Positions 1 to 5,885 of a stretch of 6,330 nt of DNA are shown here, piece after piece; positions within the stretch are counted from its first letter, which is position 1, and every line of letters starts with the position of its first letter. The notes under the pieces are model-generated. The model searched no databases. It saw only the letters and a program-made list of their open reading frames with translations, and was not told the origin of the DNA. The stretch comes from Parvibaculum sp. (lineage in GTDB: Bacteria > Pseudomonadota > Alphaproteobacteria > Parvibaculales > Parvibaculaceae), in contig JACIYQ010000220.1 in NCBI GenBank assembly GCA_014359855.1, forward strand, positions 1 through 6,330, written 5' to 3'. A program made the translations under genes and the position numbers.

Positions 1-376
1 TTCGCCGCCAAACTCATCGCAACAGCCCATCACGCTGCACGCTTTGATGGCTCCGCGTGCCGGCCTGTTGCTCAGCCCGCCCGAGAGGGCATAATCATGC
101 CGCGACTCTAATCCCCGATGGGGGAAACTTCAGTGGCAGGTCAGCCCGGCGCAAATGAGGCGAGCCGTCTGATTGTCTGTGGAGAAAATCCACTGGATCG
201 CTATGGTCGGCAATACATTGAGAAGCTCAGAAGCAGATTTCGGCTTCCTCTCTTCTATGAGGTCATTTCACTTTAGCGAATCGTTGGCCTACTTACGCGA
301 CACGGGTTCATCGCGACGCTCCAGCCAAGTGTATTGCGGAATTCATCGCGAAGAAGGACGCCGCTTACGCGGCTTC
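1..376. other. Gene-poor, lower-GC left flank with no recognised gene
   Basis: I recognise no gene in this stretch. Base composition is closer to half G+C by eye, against the strongly G+C-rich genes to the right. On the plus strand frame 1 is open from the left edge to a TAA at 109-111, which could be the tail of a gene starting outside the window, but the 36 residues resemble nothing I know. The same frame then gives a 52-codon ORF from ATG 118 to TAG 274-276. Its later part looks protein-like (for example NPLDRYGRQYIEKL), yet it has no clear ribosome binding site and its codons do not favour G/C at the third position. A longer overlapping ORF at 173-418 runs into the repeat at 377 and is probably spurious. 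A small hairpin (TCCCC/GGGGA, 112-125) is also present. The region may be gene remnant or foreign DNA. Confidence 0.3.
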
Positions 377-404
377 TGGATTGTTGGGTCAAGCCCGGCA
401 ATGA
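377..404 (+). repeat. Palindromic intergenic repeat unit (TGGATT...AATGAC type)
   Basis: The unit begins TGGATT and ends AATGAC. Its core is a hairpin with arms 381-388 and 394-401 around the loop TCAAG; one pair is G:T. It is almost identical to the unit at 3158-3186, which has a fully paired stem. A second small inverted repeat, GCCGC-TTAC-GCGGC (360-373), lies just upstream and may belong to the same element. Short dispersed palindromes of this build are common between genes in alphaproteobacteria. The family assignment rests on internal similarity between copies in this window. Confidence 0.7.
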
Positions 405-440
405 CGAGTTGGTTTTAGCATGCATCCGACGCACTGCCCA

Positions 441-511
441 TGGATCCCGGTGTTCCCGGCCTTCGCCAGGACAGGCGCCGGGATGACACCTGTGTGTTAG
501 GTTGGCGCCCC
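441..511 (+). repeat. Palindromic repeat unit with extended tail, left inverted copy
   Basis: The unit runs from TGGATCCCGG to CCGGGATGAC and continues into a tail ending TTGGCGCCCC. The outer arms ATCCCGG (444-450) and CCGGGAT (478-484) are exact reverse complements. The tail from 478 to 511 matches the reverse complement of 1530-1562 at about 30 of 34 positions (three transitions and one 1-base gap by hand alignment). It ends 25 bp before the serine hydrolase start codon, so any promoter for that gene must lie in or before the repeat. Confidence 0.7.
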
Positions 512-536
512 GGCACGCCACCAAAAAGAAACGCAT

Positions 537-1520
537 ATGCCCCTCTCCCCTGCCCGCCTTCGCACCATGCTCGATACGCTGACGCGGCAATATGGCGTGC
601 CGGGGGCGGCGATTGCCGTGTGGGCGGGGGGCGAGCTGAAAGAGGTGGCGGCGGGCAAGGGCTGGGACAAGGCTATCCGCGAGCGGATCGCGAAGCCCTT
701 GGGCACGCCCGCCTTCTCGACGCTGCCCGAACAGGCGATGCGGCACCAGACGGCAATCGGCCATGTGGGGCAGCCGGGCGCGCCGATGGTCACGCCGATT
801 GCCTATCTCGCGCAATCGAACGCGCCGGCAGGCTCGATGCCCATGGCGAAGGCGCGGGACGTCATCGCCTTCGCGCGCATGATGATGAATGACGGCGTGG
901 CCGCGAACGGCACACCGATATTGAGCGCGGAGAGCGTGTACCGGATGCATTTGCGCACCGTCACCTGTCCGGCGGGCATGCATATCGATGCGATCGGGCT
1001 TGGCAGTTTTCTCTGGGACTGGAATGGCGACGGGCACTACGAGGTCTTCGGCCATGACGGCTCGACCATCGGCCAGGCGGCGTGGCTGCGCTATCACCCG
1101 GAAAGCGAGACGGCGGTGGCGCTGCTGACGAATGGCGGCAATGGCAAGGGGCTTGCCGACGAAATGCTGGCGGCGATCTTTTCGGAGGCCGCGGGGATCG
1201 CGCCGCCGGAACCGCCCGTGCCCGATGCGGCGATCAAGGCAGACAGGGCGCGGCTCACCGGTACTTATGGCAAGGCGAGCGGAACCGTCGAGGTGATGGA
1301 GCGGGACGGCGCGCTCATCGCGGTGCACAAGCCCGCGCCCGACTTTGCGGCGCTGCAGGGCGCTTATGCGGTGGAGCTTCGTCCCGTGAACGAGGCTTTG
1401 TTCACGGGCACGATGCCGGGCTATACGCGGCCCGCGACCTATCACTTCCTCGAAGAGGATGCGCAAGGCCGCGCGCTTTACCTGCACACGGGCGCGCGGG
1501 CGCATCGAAGGATGGCGTGA
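537..1520 (+). CDS. Beta-lactamase-family serine hydrolase with internal deletion of the catalytic region
   Basis: This 327-residue protein belongs to the beta-lactamase/class C penicillin-binding-like serine hydrolases. Residues 20-30 (GVPGAAIAVWA) match the usual N-terminal strand. Residues 41-56, with WDKAIRERIAKPLG, match the segment that normally follows the YxN motif. H173-D174-G175 in FGHDGSTIGQ is the HxG equivalent of the KTG motif, and a C-terminal lipocalin-like region follows. About 115-125 residues expected between G40 and K41 are missing, including the nucleophile motif SxxK and the YxN motif; no replacement SxxK is visible. The frame stays open, so the loss looks like an in-frame deletion with its junction near 648-662. 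Family members are usually around 440-450 residues. The gene is likely a decayed, catalytically inactive relic, though a non-enzymatic role cannot be excluded. The start ATG has only a weak AAAGAA-like ribosome binding site. No signal peptide is evident. Confidence 0.75.
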   Translation: MPLSPARLRTMLDTLTRQYGVPGAAIAVWAGGELKEVAAGKGWDKAIRERIAKPLGTPAFSTLPEQAMRHQTAIGHVGQPGAPMVTPIAYLAQSNAPAGSMPMAKARDVIAFARMMMNDGVAANGTPILSAESVYRMHLRTVTCPAGMHIDAIGLGSFLWDWNGDGHYEVFGHDGSTIGQAAWLRYHPESETAVALLTNGGNGKGLADEMLAAIFSEAAGIAPPEPPVPDAAIKADRARLTGTYGKASGTVEVMERDGALIAVHKPAPDFAALQGAYAVELRPVNEALFTGTMPGYTRPATYHFLEEDAQGRALYLHTGARAHRRMA

Positions 1521-1529
1521 GGGTGCGCG

Positions 1530-1640
1530 GGGGCGCCAACTAACATATAAGTGTCATCCCGGCACTTGTTGCCGGGACCCAATCCACCGCACGGCGTGCA
1601 GAGAAGCCAATGGGTCCCGGGAATAAATCCCGGGATGACA
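1530..1640. repeat. Compound inverted repeat: two head-to-head palindromic units
   Basis: Two units of the GATGAC-ended repeat face each other. The left unit (1530-1586) is in minus orientation and, with its GGGGCGCCAA tail, is the inverted partner of 441-511. The right unit (about 1607-1640) is in plus orientation. The outer arms 1552-1562 and 1630-1640 are an exact 11-bp inverted repeat, and the inner arms 1572-1581 and 1611-1620 an exact 10-bp one. Local hairpins also form within each half, for example CCCGGC/GCCGGG at 1558-1576. The element fills most of the gap between the serine hydrolase stop (1520) and the FAD dehydrogenase start (1673). It could act as a transcript-stabilising or terminating structure, but no run of T follows closely enough for a classical terminator. 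Confidence 0.8.
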
Positions 1641-1672
1641 TTCTTTTTTATTTTGCTCTGAACAAAAAGCAA

Positions 1673-3091
1673 ATGCCCAAACCCACACAAGAAATTTTGC
1701 AGCGGCTGAAGGAGATCGTCGGCGAGAAGGGCTTTGCCGGCGATGAAGCCGACATGGCGCCTTATCTTGTCGAGCGGCGGGAGCTCTACAAGGGGCGCGC
1801 GGCGGCGGTGCTGAAGCCGACGAGCGTGGAAGAGGTTTCCGCGATCATGAAGGTGGCGCATGAGGCGGGGCTTCATGTCGTGCCGCAGGGCGGGAACACG
1901 GGGCTTGCCGGCGGACAGGTGCCGGACGGGACGGGCGAGGAGATCGTGCTGTCGCTCGCACGCATGAACCGCGTGCGCGCGCTCGACGCGGAGAACAACA
2001 CGCTGACTGTGGATGCGGGGGTGACGCTTGCCGCCGCGCAGGAAGCGGCACGGCAAGCCGGCCGGCTTTTTCCGCTCAGCCTCGCTTCGGAAGGCTCGTG
2101 CCAGATCGGCGGGAACCTTGCGACCAATGCGGGCGGCACGCAGGTGCTGCGCTACGGGAACGCTCGCGACCTCGTGCTCGGGCTCGAAGTGGTGCTGGCG
2201 AACGGCGACATCTGGAACGGGCTGACGGGGCTCCGGAAAGACAATACGGGCTACGATCTTCGCCATCTCTTCATGGGGTCGGAGGGCACGCTCGGGATCA
2301 TTACCGGCGCGGTGCTGAAGCTCTTCCCGCGCCCGCGCGCCGTCTCGACCGCTTTCGCCGCCGTGCCGGACGTGGAGGCGGCGGTGAAGCTGTTGCGCGT
2401 CGCCGACGAGATTTCCGGCGGGCAGGTCACGACGTTCGAACTGGTGCCGCGCATCGGCATCGAGTTCGTGACGCGCCACCTCGAAGGCACGAGCGACCCG
2501 CTGCCGGACATTTCGCCCTGGTATGTGCTGATCGAGATGACGGCGGGAACGGAGACGGCGAAGCTCGACGAGACGATGGAGATGGCGCTTGCCGAAGGGC
2601 TCGACACGAAGCTGGTGACGGACGCCGCCATCGCGCAGTCGGAAACGCAGCGCGGCGACTTCCGGCGGTTGCGCGAAAGCCTTTCCGACGTGCAGCGCGC
2701 GGAAGGCGGGAGCATCAAGCACGATGTTTCCGTGCCGGTGTCGCGGATGGCGGATTTCATCGCGGCGGCGACGCATGCGGTGAGCGCGAGGCTGCCGGGC
2801 ATCCGCCCCGTTCCCTTCGGCCATATCGGCGACGGGAACGTGCATTTCAATCTCAGTCAACCCGTGGGTGCGGACAAGGATGCGTTCCTCGCGCTGTGGG
2901 GCGAGATGAACGGCATCGTGCATGGGATCGTGCGCGAGATGGGCGGCTCGATCAGCGCGGAACACGGCGTGGGGCAATTGAAGCGCGACGAGATCGCGGC
3001 GACGAAATCTCCGGTCGAGATGGAATTGATGCGTACACTGAAAAAGGCGCTGGACCCGAAGGGGATCCTCAATCCGGGGAAGGTGGTTTGA
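1673..3091 (+). CDS. FAD-linked 2-hydroxyacid dehydrogenase (D-2-hydroxyglutarate/D-lactate dehydrogenase type)
   Basis: This 472-residue flavoprotein should oxidise a D-2-hydroxyacid to the 2-oxoacid, passing electrons to a carrier. The N-terminal PCMH-type FAD domain shows PQGGNTGLAGG at 71-81, GGNLATNAGGT at 146-156, and then RYGNARDLVLGLEVVLANG and GSEGTLGIIT. The C-terminal FAD-oxidase domain has GHIGDGNVH with H384 and H391, and AEHGVG with E430. These match the metal-binding His/His/Glu set of D-2-hydroxyglutarate dehydrogenases. The end, DPKGILNPGKVV, is the usual C-terminal signature, and the length is normal for the short family without an iron-sulfur domain. I chose ATG 1673 because the in-frame ATG at 1610 lies inside the repeat and would add 21 unrelated residues. 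The ribosome binding site is weak (AAAAAGC). The exact substrate cannot be read from sequence; D-2-hydroxyglutarate, D-lactate and similar acids are all possible. No operon partner is adjacent. Confidence 0.9.
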   Translation: MPKPTQEILQRLKEIVGEKGFAGDEADMAPYLVERRELYKGRAAAVLKPTSVEEVSAIMKVAHEAGLHVVPQGGNTGLAGGQVPDGTGEEIVLSLARMNRVRALDAENNTLTVDAGVTLAAAQEAARQAGRLFPLSLASEGSCQIGGNLATNAGGTQVLRYGNARDLVLGLEVVLANGDIWNGLTGLRKDNTGYDLRHLFMGSEGTLGIITGAVLKLFPRPRAVSTAFAAVPDVEAAVKLLRVADEISGGQVTTFELVPRIGIEFVTRHLEGTSDPLPDISPWYVLIEMTAGTETAKLDETMEMALAEGLDTKLVTDAAIAQSETQRGDFRRLRESLSDVQRAEGGSIKHDVSVPVSRMADFIAAATHAVSARLPGIRPVPFGHIGDGNVHFNLSQPVGADKDAFLALWGEMNGIVHGIVREMGGSISAEHGVGQLKRDEIAATKSPVEMELMRTLKKALDPKGILNPGKVV

Positions 3092-3157
3092 GGGGGAAGG
3101 CACGGAGGCGCGAGTAGTGCGCGACAACCCAAACGCAGAACGCGGAGCAAGCGCCTA

Positions 3158-3186
3158 CTGGATTGCCGGGTCAAGCCCGGCAAAGA
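3158..3186. repeat. Palindromic repeat hairpin between convergent genes
   Basis: The exact 8-bp arms TTGCCGGG (3163-3170) and CCCGGCAA (3176-3183) enclose the loop TCAAG. The unit starts CTGGATT and ends AAGAC, matching 377-404 closely. It lies in the 107-bp gap between the convergent FAD dehydrogenase (ends 3091) and SRAP gene (ends 3199), where it could weaken read-through in both directions. No T-run follows on either strand, so it is not a canonical intrinsic terminator. I see no other structure in the gap. Confidence 0.65.
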
Positions 3187-3198
3187 CAGATCATATTT

Positions 3199-3930
3199 TC
3201 AGAACAGGCCCATCTGTCGCGTGCCGGGGGCGGGTTTTGCGGGTTCCGCTGCCACGAGGGCAGGCTCCTGAAGGGAGGGGCCGTCATTCGCGGCGCTGTT
3301 GATCCGTGTGCTGACGGGTATCGCCTCCAGGAGATCGTCCGGCGCGGGGCGGAGGAGCGCCAGCAGTTCGCGCCCGGTGGCTGCGGGATCGAGCCAGAGG
3401 TCCCAGTCCTTCTCGTCCAGAATGACAGGCATGCGGTGGTGGACGGGTCTCAGCGTTTCGTTCGCCTCCGTCGTCACGATGGCGCAGCTGTCGAGTTCGC
3501 TGCCGCCGGACGGCATCCATATGTCCCAGACGGCGGCCATGGCGAAGGGTTTGCGATCCTTGCGGCGAATGAAATAAGGCTGTTTCGACCCCATCTTTGT
3601 ATTTTTTGGGCCCCCAGCCTGCCACTCGTAGAAGCCGTCGGCCGGCATCAAGGCGCGGTGGTGGCGGAAGGCGCCGCGGAAGGACGGCTTTTCGGCGATC
3701 GTCTCGGCGCGGGCGTTGATGAGGAGGGATTGCGGCAGCTCCTTCGCCCATGAGGGAACGAGCCCCCAGCGGACAAGGAGGAAGCGGCGCTTGCCCTGCT
3801 CGCGGATGACGAGGGGCACGGGCTGCGAGGGCGCGATGTTGTAGCGCGGCGGGAAATCCGGCTCGTCGAGATAGCCGAAAAGCGCCCGCATCGCTTCCGG
3901 CGGGGTGGTGATGGAAAAGCGTCCGCACAT
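3199..3930 (-). CDS. yedK: SRAP/YedK-family abasic-site DNA-protein crosslinking protein (SOS response-associated peptidase)
   Basis: This 243-residue protein is a complete SRAP domain, the bacterial counterpart of human HMCES. The family binds single-stranded DNA at abasic sites and forms a protective thiazolidine crosslink through Cys2 after removal of Met1; the same centre has autopeptidase activity. All key residues are present: MCGRF with C2, N72 in NARAET, E102 in GFYEW and H164 in VHHRMP. RYNIAPSQ (29-36) and RWGLVPSW (54-61) are the conserved DNA-binding motifs. The need for Cys at position 2 fixes the start at 3930, not at the upstream in-frame ATG at 4038. There is no evident Shine-Dalgarno sequence before that start, so the message may be leaderless or weakly translated. 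A proline/alanine-rich tail (about residues 220-238) ends in QMGLF, which resembles a sliding-clamp-binding motif. The gene is divergent from zur; no LexA box was recognised in the shared gap. Confidence 0.95.
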   Translation of the reverse strand: MCGRFSITTPPEAMRALFGYLDEPDFPPRYNIAPSQPVPLVIREQGKRRFLLVRWGLVPSWAKELPQSLLINARAETIAEKPSFRGAFRHHRALMPADGFYEWQAGGPKNTKMGSKQPYFIRRKDRKPFAMAAVWDIWMPSGGSELDSCAIVTTEANETLRPVHHRMPVILDEKDWDLWLDPAATGRELLALLRPAPDDLLEAIPVSTRINSAANDGPSLQEPALVAAEPAKPAPGTRQMGLF

Positions 3931-3972
3931 GGGCGCGAGGGTAAGGCGAGTCGCGGGGAGGACAAACCCCGC

Positions 3973-3987
3973 TGTTATGATGTAACA
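3973..3987. promoter_or_regulatory. Zur box overlapping the probable zur promoter
   Basis: TGTTATGATGTAACA is an inverted repeat with exact 5-bp arms TGTTA/TAACA. It differs at two positions from the core of the known Zur operator TGTTATANTATAACA. It lies 22 bp before the zur start codon and 42 bp from the SRAP start on the other strand. TATGAT (3976-3981) inside it is a plausible -10 hexamer reading toward zur, so bound Zur would block the promoter; no convincing -35 is visible. The expected effect is zinc-dependent autorepression, with possible action on the divergent SRAP gene. The palindrome is seen directly; the operator role is inferred from its match and its place next to zur. Confidence 0.7.
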
Positions 3988-4009
3988 TTGCCGAAACGAA
4001 GGAGGCGGC

Positions 4010-4504
4010 ATGGCGGCGCGCGGCGCGGCACATAACACGGCACAGGCGCACCAGACGCATAATCACCGCGAGTGCATCGACGATGCGCTGAAGCGGGCGC
4101 GCGAGATTTGCGCTGGGCGCGGGGCGCAGCTCACGCCGCTGCGCGAGAAGGTGCTGCAGATCGTCTGGCGGAGCCACAAGCCGGTGGGCGCCTATGACGT
4201 GCTGGACGAGCTTGCGCGGAGCCACAAGGCGGCGCGGCCGCCGACGGTCTATCGCGCGCTCGACTTCCTGATGAGCGAAGGGCTGATCCACAAGATCGAA
4301 TCGCTCAATGCCTATCTCGGCTGCGTGGAGGCGGGCGCACCGCATTCGGGACAATTCCTGATCTGCCGGCAATGCGGCGCGACGGAGGAGATCGTCGATG
4401 CCAAGCTCGAGACAGCGCTCGACCAGGCGGCGAAGCGGGCGCATTTCGCGGGCGAGCGCAAGGTGGTCGAGATTTCGGGCCTGTGCGCCAGATGTGCCGC
4501 CTGA
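4010..4504 (+). CDS. zur: Zur, zinc-responsive Fur-family repressor
   Basis: This 164-residue Fur-family protein binds DNA when zinc-loaded and normally represses zinc uptake genes. The winged helix covers about residues 38-95, with TPLREKVLQIVW and the recognition segment PPTVYRALDFLMSEGLIHKIES, which is characteristic of Zur and not Fur. The structural zinc site is formed by C119-x2-C122 and C159-x2-C162. The regulatory site can be placed on H94, C105, H112 and E127, whose spacing closely follows E. coli Zur (H77, C88, H96, E111). The N-terminal extension is rich in possible metal ligands (H8, H14, H17, H19, C22). The start is well supported: AAGGAGG at 3999-4005 lies 4 nt before the ATG. 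A Zur box lies just upstream. No znuABC transporter gene is adjacent in this window, so the main targets lie elsewhere. Confidence 0.92.
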   Translation: MAARGAAHNTAQAHQTHNHRECIDDALKRAREICAGRGAQLTPLREKVLQIVWRSHKPVGAYDVLDELARSHKAARPPTVYRALDFLMSEGLIHKIESLNAYLGCVEAGAPHSGQFLICRQCGATEEIVDAKLETALDQAAKRAHFAGERKVVEISGLCARCAA

Positions 4505-4608
4505 ATCGGACGGGTTCCGGAGCGGATTTCCGGCGCGGCTTTCCCCATAAACGGAAAAATGATCTAGGATCGCGGCGACCCTGCCCTTCGCCACGGAGCG
4601 ACGACACC

Positions 4609-4971
4609 ATGACCCGCCCCCTGCCCTTATTCGCGTGCCTCCTGGCCGCGGGCCTGACCTTTTCCGCGACGGGCGCCGCTGCGGAAAGTGTGAAATTCAA
4701 GACAGGCACGCGGTCGGGCCCCTTCGTTGCGACGGACAAATCGCTCACCGATCTCGTGAGCGACGGCTACGAGATCAGGGGCAATCTCGGCACGGCGCTG
4801 ATCCTGCAGAAGGGGCCGTCGGTCTTTTCCTGCCAGATTCCGCCCGACCCCGAGGCACTCGACTTCAAGCCCTATTTCGTCTGCGCGGAACTGAAGGAAG
4901 AGCCGCGCGCGCCGGCCGGGCCGGCCGGCGCAGCGGACGTGCAGGAGGGCACCTCCCAATCGGGGAATTGA
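4609..4971 (+). CDS. Small exported protein of unknown function
   Basis: I do not recognise this 120-residue protein. It begins with a clear Sec-type signal peptide: MTRP, a hydrophobic core of about residues 5-19, and an ATGAAA site giving cleavage near residue 25 before ESVKF. C9 lies too early and in a poor context for a lipobox, so a soluble periplasmic or secreted protein is more likely than a lipoprotein. The mature part of about 95 residues has two cysteines (in FSCQIP and YFVCAEL) that could form a disulfide. The tail is rich in Ala, Pro and Gly, ending GTSQSGN. The start has GGAG at 4595-4598 with 10-nt spacing. It follows zur by 104 bp in the same direction; TAGGAT at 4565-4570 is a possible weak -10, so it may have its own promoter. 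Codon use fits a real gene. Confidence 0.72.
   Translation: MTRPLPLFACLLAAGLTFSATGAAAESVKFKTGTRSGPFVATDKSLTDLVSDGYEIRGNLGTALILQKGPSVFSCQIPPDPEALDFKPYFVCAELKEEPRAPAGPAGAADVQEGTSQSGN
4909..4931. repeat. Perfect all-G/C 23-bp palindrome inside a coding region
   Basis: Arms 4909-4919 and 4921-4931 are exact 11-bp reverse complements around a single G, made only of G and C. The palindrome encodes part of the Ala/Pro/Gly-rich tail (PAGPAGA) of the small exported protein, 40 bp before its stop codon. It would form a very stable structure in the mRNA. It may simply be a by-product of GCC/CCG/GGC codon choice. Confidence 0.5.
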
Positions 4972-5002
4972 CCGGGCGTGGCGCGGCCCCGATGCTGCGC
5001 GC

Positions 5003-5019
5003 CTTGCAATACATTCAAG
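5003..5019. promoter_or_regulatory. Possible operator upstream of the SDR gene
   Basis: CTTG-N9-CAAG is an imperfect 17-bp dyad in the AT-rich 78-bp gap before the SDR gene, 30 bp upstream of its ATG. MarR-type repressors often bind AT-rich dyads of 16-20 bp ahead of the operon they belong to, and a marR gene follows this SDR gene. Only five of eight half-site pairs match, so this is a weak candidate. Confidence 0.2.
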
Positions 5020-5049
5020 AAAACAAAACCGAATCAGGGAGACGACACG

Positions 5050-5832
5050 ATGAGCTACAAGCCTTTCGACCTTTCGGGGAAGGTGGCCCTTGTGACCGGC
5101 GGCAATGGCGGCATCGGCCTCGGTATGGCGGACGCAATCGCGCAGTCGGGCGCCGACGTGGCGATCTGGGGCACCAATGAGGACAAGAACAAAAAGGCCG
5201 CCGAGCAGCTCCGTTCGCATGGCGTGAAGGTCTATACGCGCAAGGTGGACGTGTCGGACGAAAGCCAAGTCGTCGACGGGATCGGCGCGACCGTGAAGGA
5301 ACTCGGTCGGATCGACTCGGTGTTCGCAAATGCGGGCGTCGGCTTCGGCGCGCCTTCGTTCATCGAAATGTCGACGGAGGTTTACAAGAAGACGCTGGCG
5401 GTCAATCTCGACGGCGTGTTCTTCACGCTGCGCGAGAGCGCGCGGCACATGGTGGAACGCGCGAAGAGCGGCGATGCGGGCGGCTCGCTTGTCGGCATCG
5501 CGAGCCTTGCCGCCATCGAAGGCGCGGCGCGCAACGAAGCCTATGCGGCAACGAAGGGCGGCGTCATTTCCATGATCAAGAGCATCGCCGTGGAACATGC
5601 GCGCTACGGCATGCGGGCGAATGCGATCCTGCCGGGCTGGATCGCCACGGACATGACGGCGCAGGCGCAAGCGGCACCCGCCTTCGCGGAAAAGGTGATC
5701 CCGCGCGTGCCGGCCAGGCGCTGGGGCGAGCCGGGCGATTTCGGCGGCGTCGCGGTCTATCTCACCTCGGACGCCTCGACCTATCATTCGGGCGATACAT
5801 TCGTGATCGACGGCGGCTACGCCATTTTCTAG
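5050..5832 (+). CDS. Classical short-chain dehydrogenase/reductase (SDR)
   Basis: This 260-residue cytosolic NAD(P)-dependent oxidoreductase has the standard single Rossmann domain and normal family length. Cofactor binding is shown by TGGNGGIG (16-23) and NAG (94-96). The catalytic tetrad is N119, S152, Y165 and K169, with the expected 13-residue Ser-Tyr and 4-residue Tyr-Lys spacing. LPGWIATDM is the usual post-catalytic PG motif, and the end GDTFVIDGGYAIF is typical of FabG-like SDRs. Cofactor preference is not clear from the segment after the second strand (IWGTNEDK). The substrate cannot be assigned; a 3-oxoacyl, sugar or secondary alcohol is possible. ATG 5050 is preferred over the upstream in-frame ATG at 4978 because AGGGAG (5036-5041) sits 8 nt before it and the protein then starts right before the fold. 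The last 25 bp, up to the first base of the stop, are duplicated at 5941-5965. Confidence 0.93.
   Translation: MSYKPFDLSGKVALVTGGNGGIGLGMADAIAQSGADVAIWGTNEDKNKKAAEQLRSHGVKVYTRKVDVSDESQVVDGIGATVKELGRIDSVFANAGVGFGAPSFIEMSTEVYKKTLAVNLDGVFFTLRESARHMVERAKSGDAGGSLVGIASLAAIEGAARNEAYAATKGGVISMIKSIAVEHARYGMRANAILPGWIATDMTAQAQAAPAFAEKVIPRVPARRWGEPGDFGGVAVYLTSDASTYHSGDTFVIDGGYAIF
5806..5830 (+). repeat. 25-bp direct repeat, copy 1 (SDR 3' end)
   Basis: These bases encode the IDGGYAIF end of the SDR and the T of its TAG stop. They are identical to 5941-5965, a spacing of 135 bp, exactly 45 codons. With the preceding CGT and one mismatch the match reaches 28 of 29 bases. Confidence 0.95.
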
Positions 5833-5885
5833 ATTCGGTTGCTGTTTCCCGGAGACGGCAAGTGACTCCAGGTTGTTGTTTTGTC

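Noticed and set aside
173..418. 81-codon plus-strand ORF at the left side
   Set aside because: Its second half is translation of the dispersed repeat (GFWIVGSSPAMTS type), there is no ribosome binding site, and no family is recognised.
273..1505. 410-codon minus-strand ORF opposite the serine hydrolase
   Set aside because: It is Arg/His/Pro-rich with no domain, a typical shadow of a high-GC gene on the other strand; the plus-strand ORF carries recognisable family motifs.
1478..3127. 549-codon minus-strand ORF opposite the FAD dehydrogenase
   Set aside because: It is a low-complexity Arg/His-rich antisense shadow of a gene with clear FAD-binding motifs, and it even runs through the repeat element.
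3163..3198. Intrinsic terminator at the convergent junction
   Set aside because: The hairpin is good but no T-run follows on either strand and it matches a dispersed repeat unit, so it is listed as a repeat with only possible terminator activity.
3931..4038. N-terminal extension of the SRAP protein from ATG 4038
   Set aside because: SRAP activity needs Cys at position 2 after Met removal; only the start at 3930 gives this, and the longer form would overlap the zur start and Zur box.
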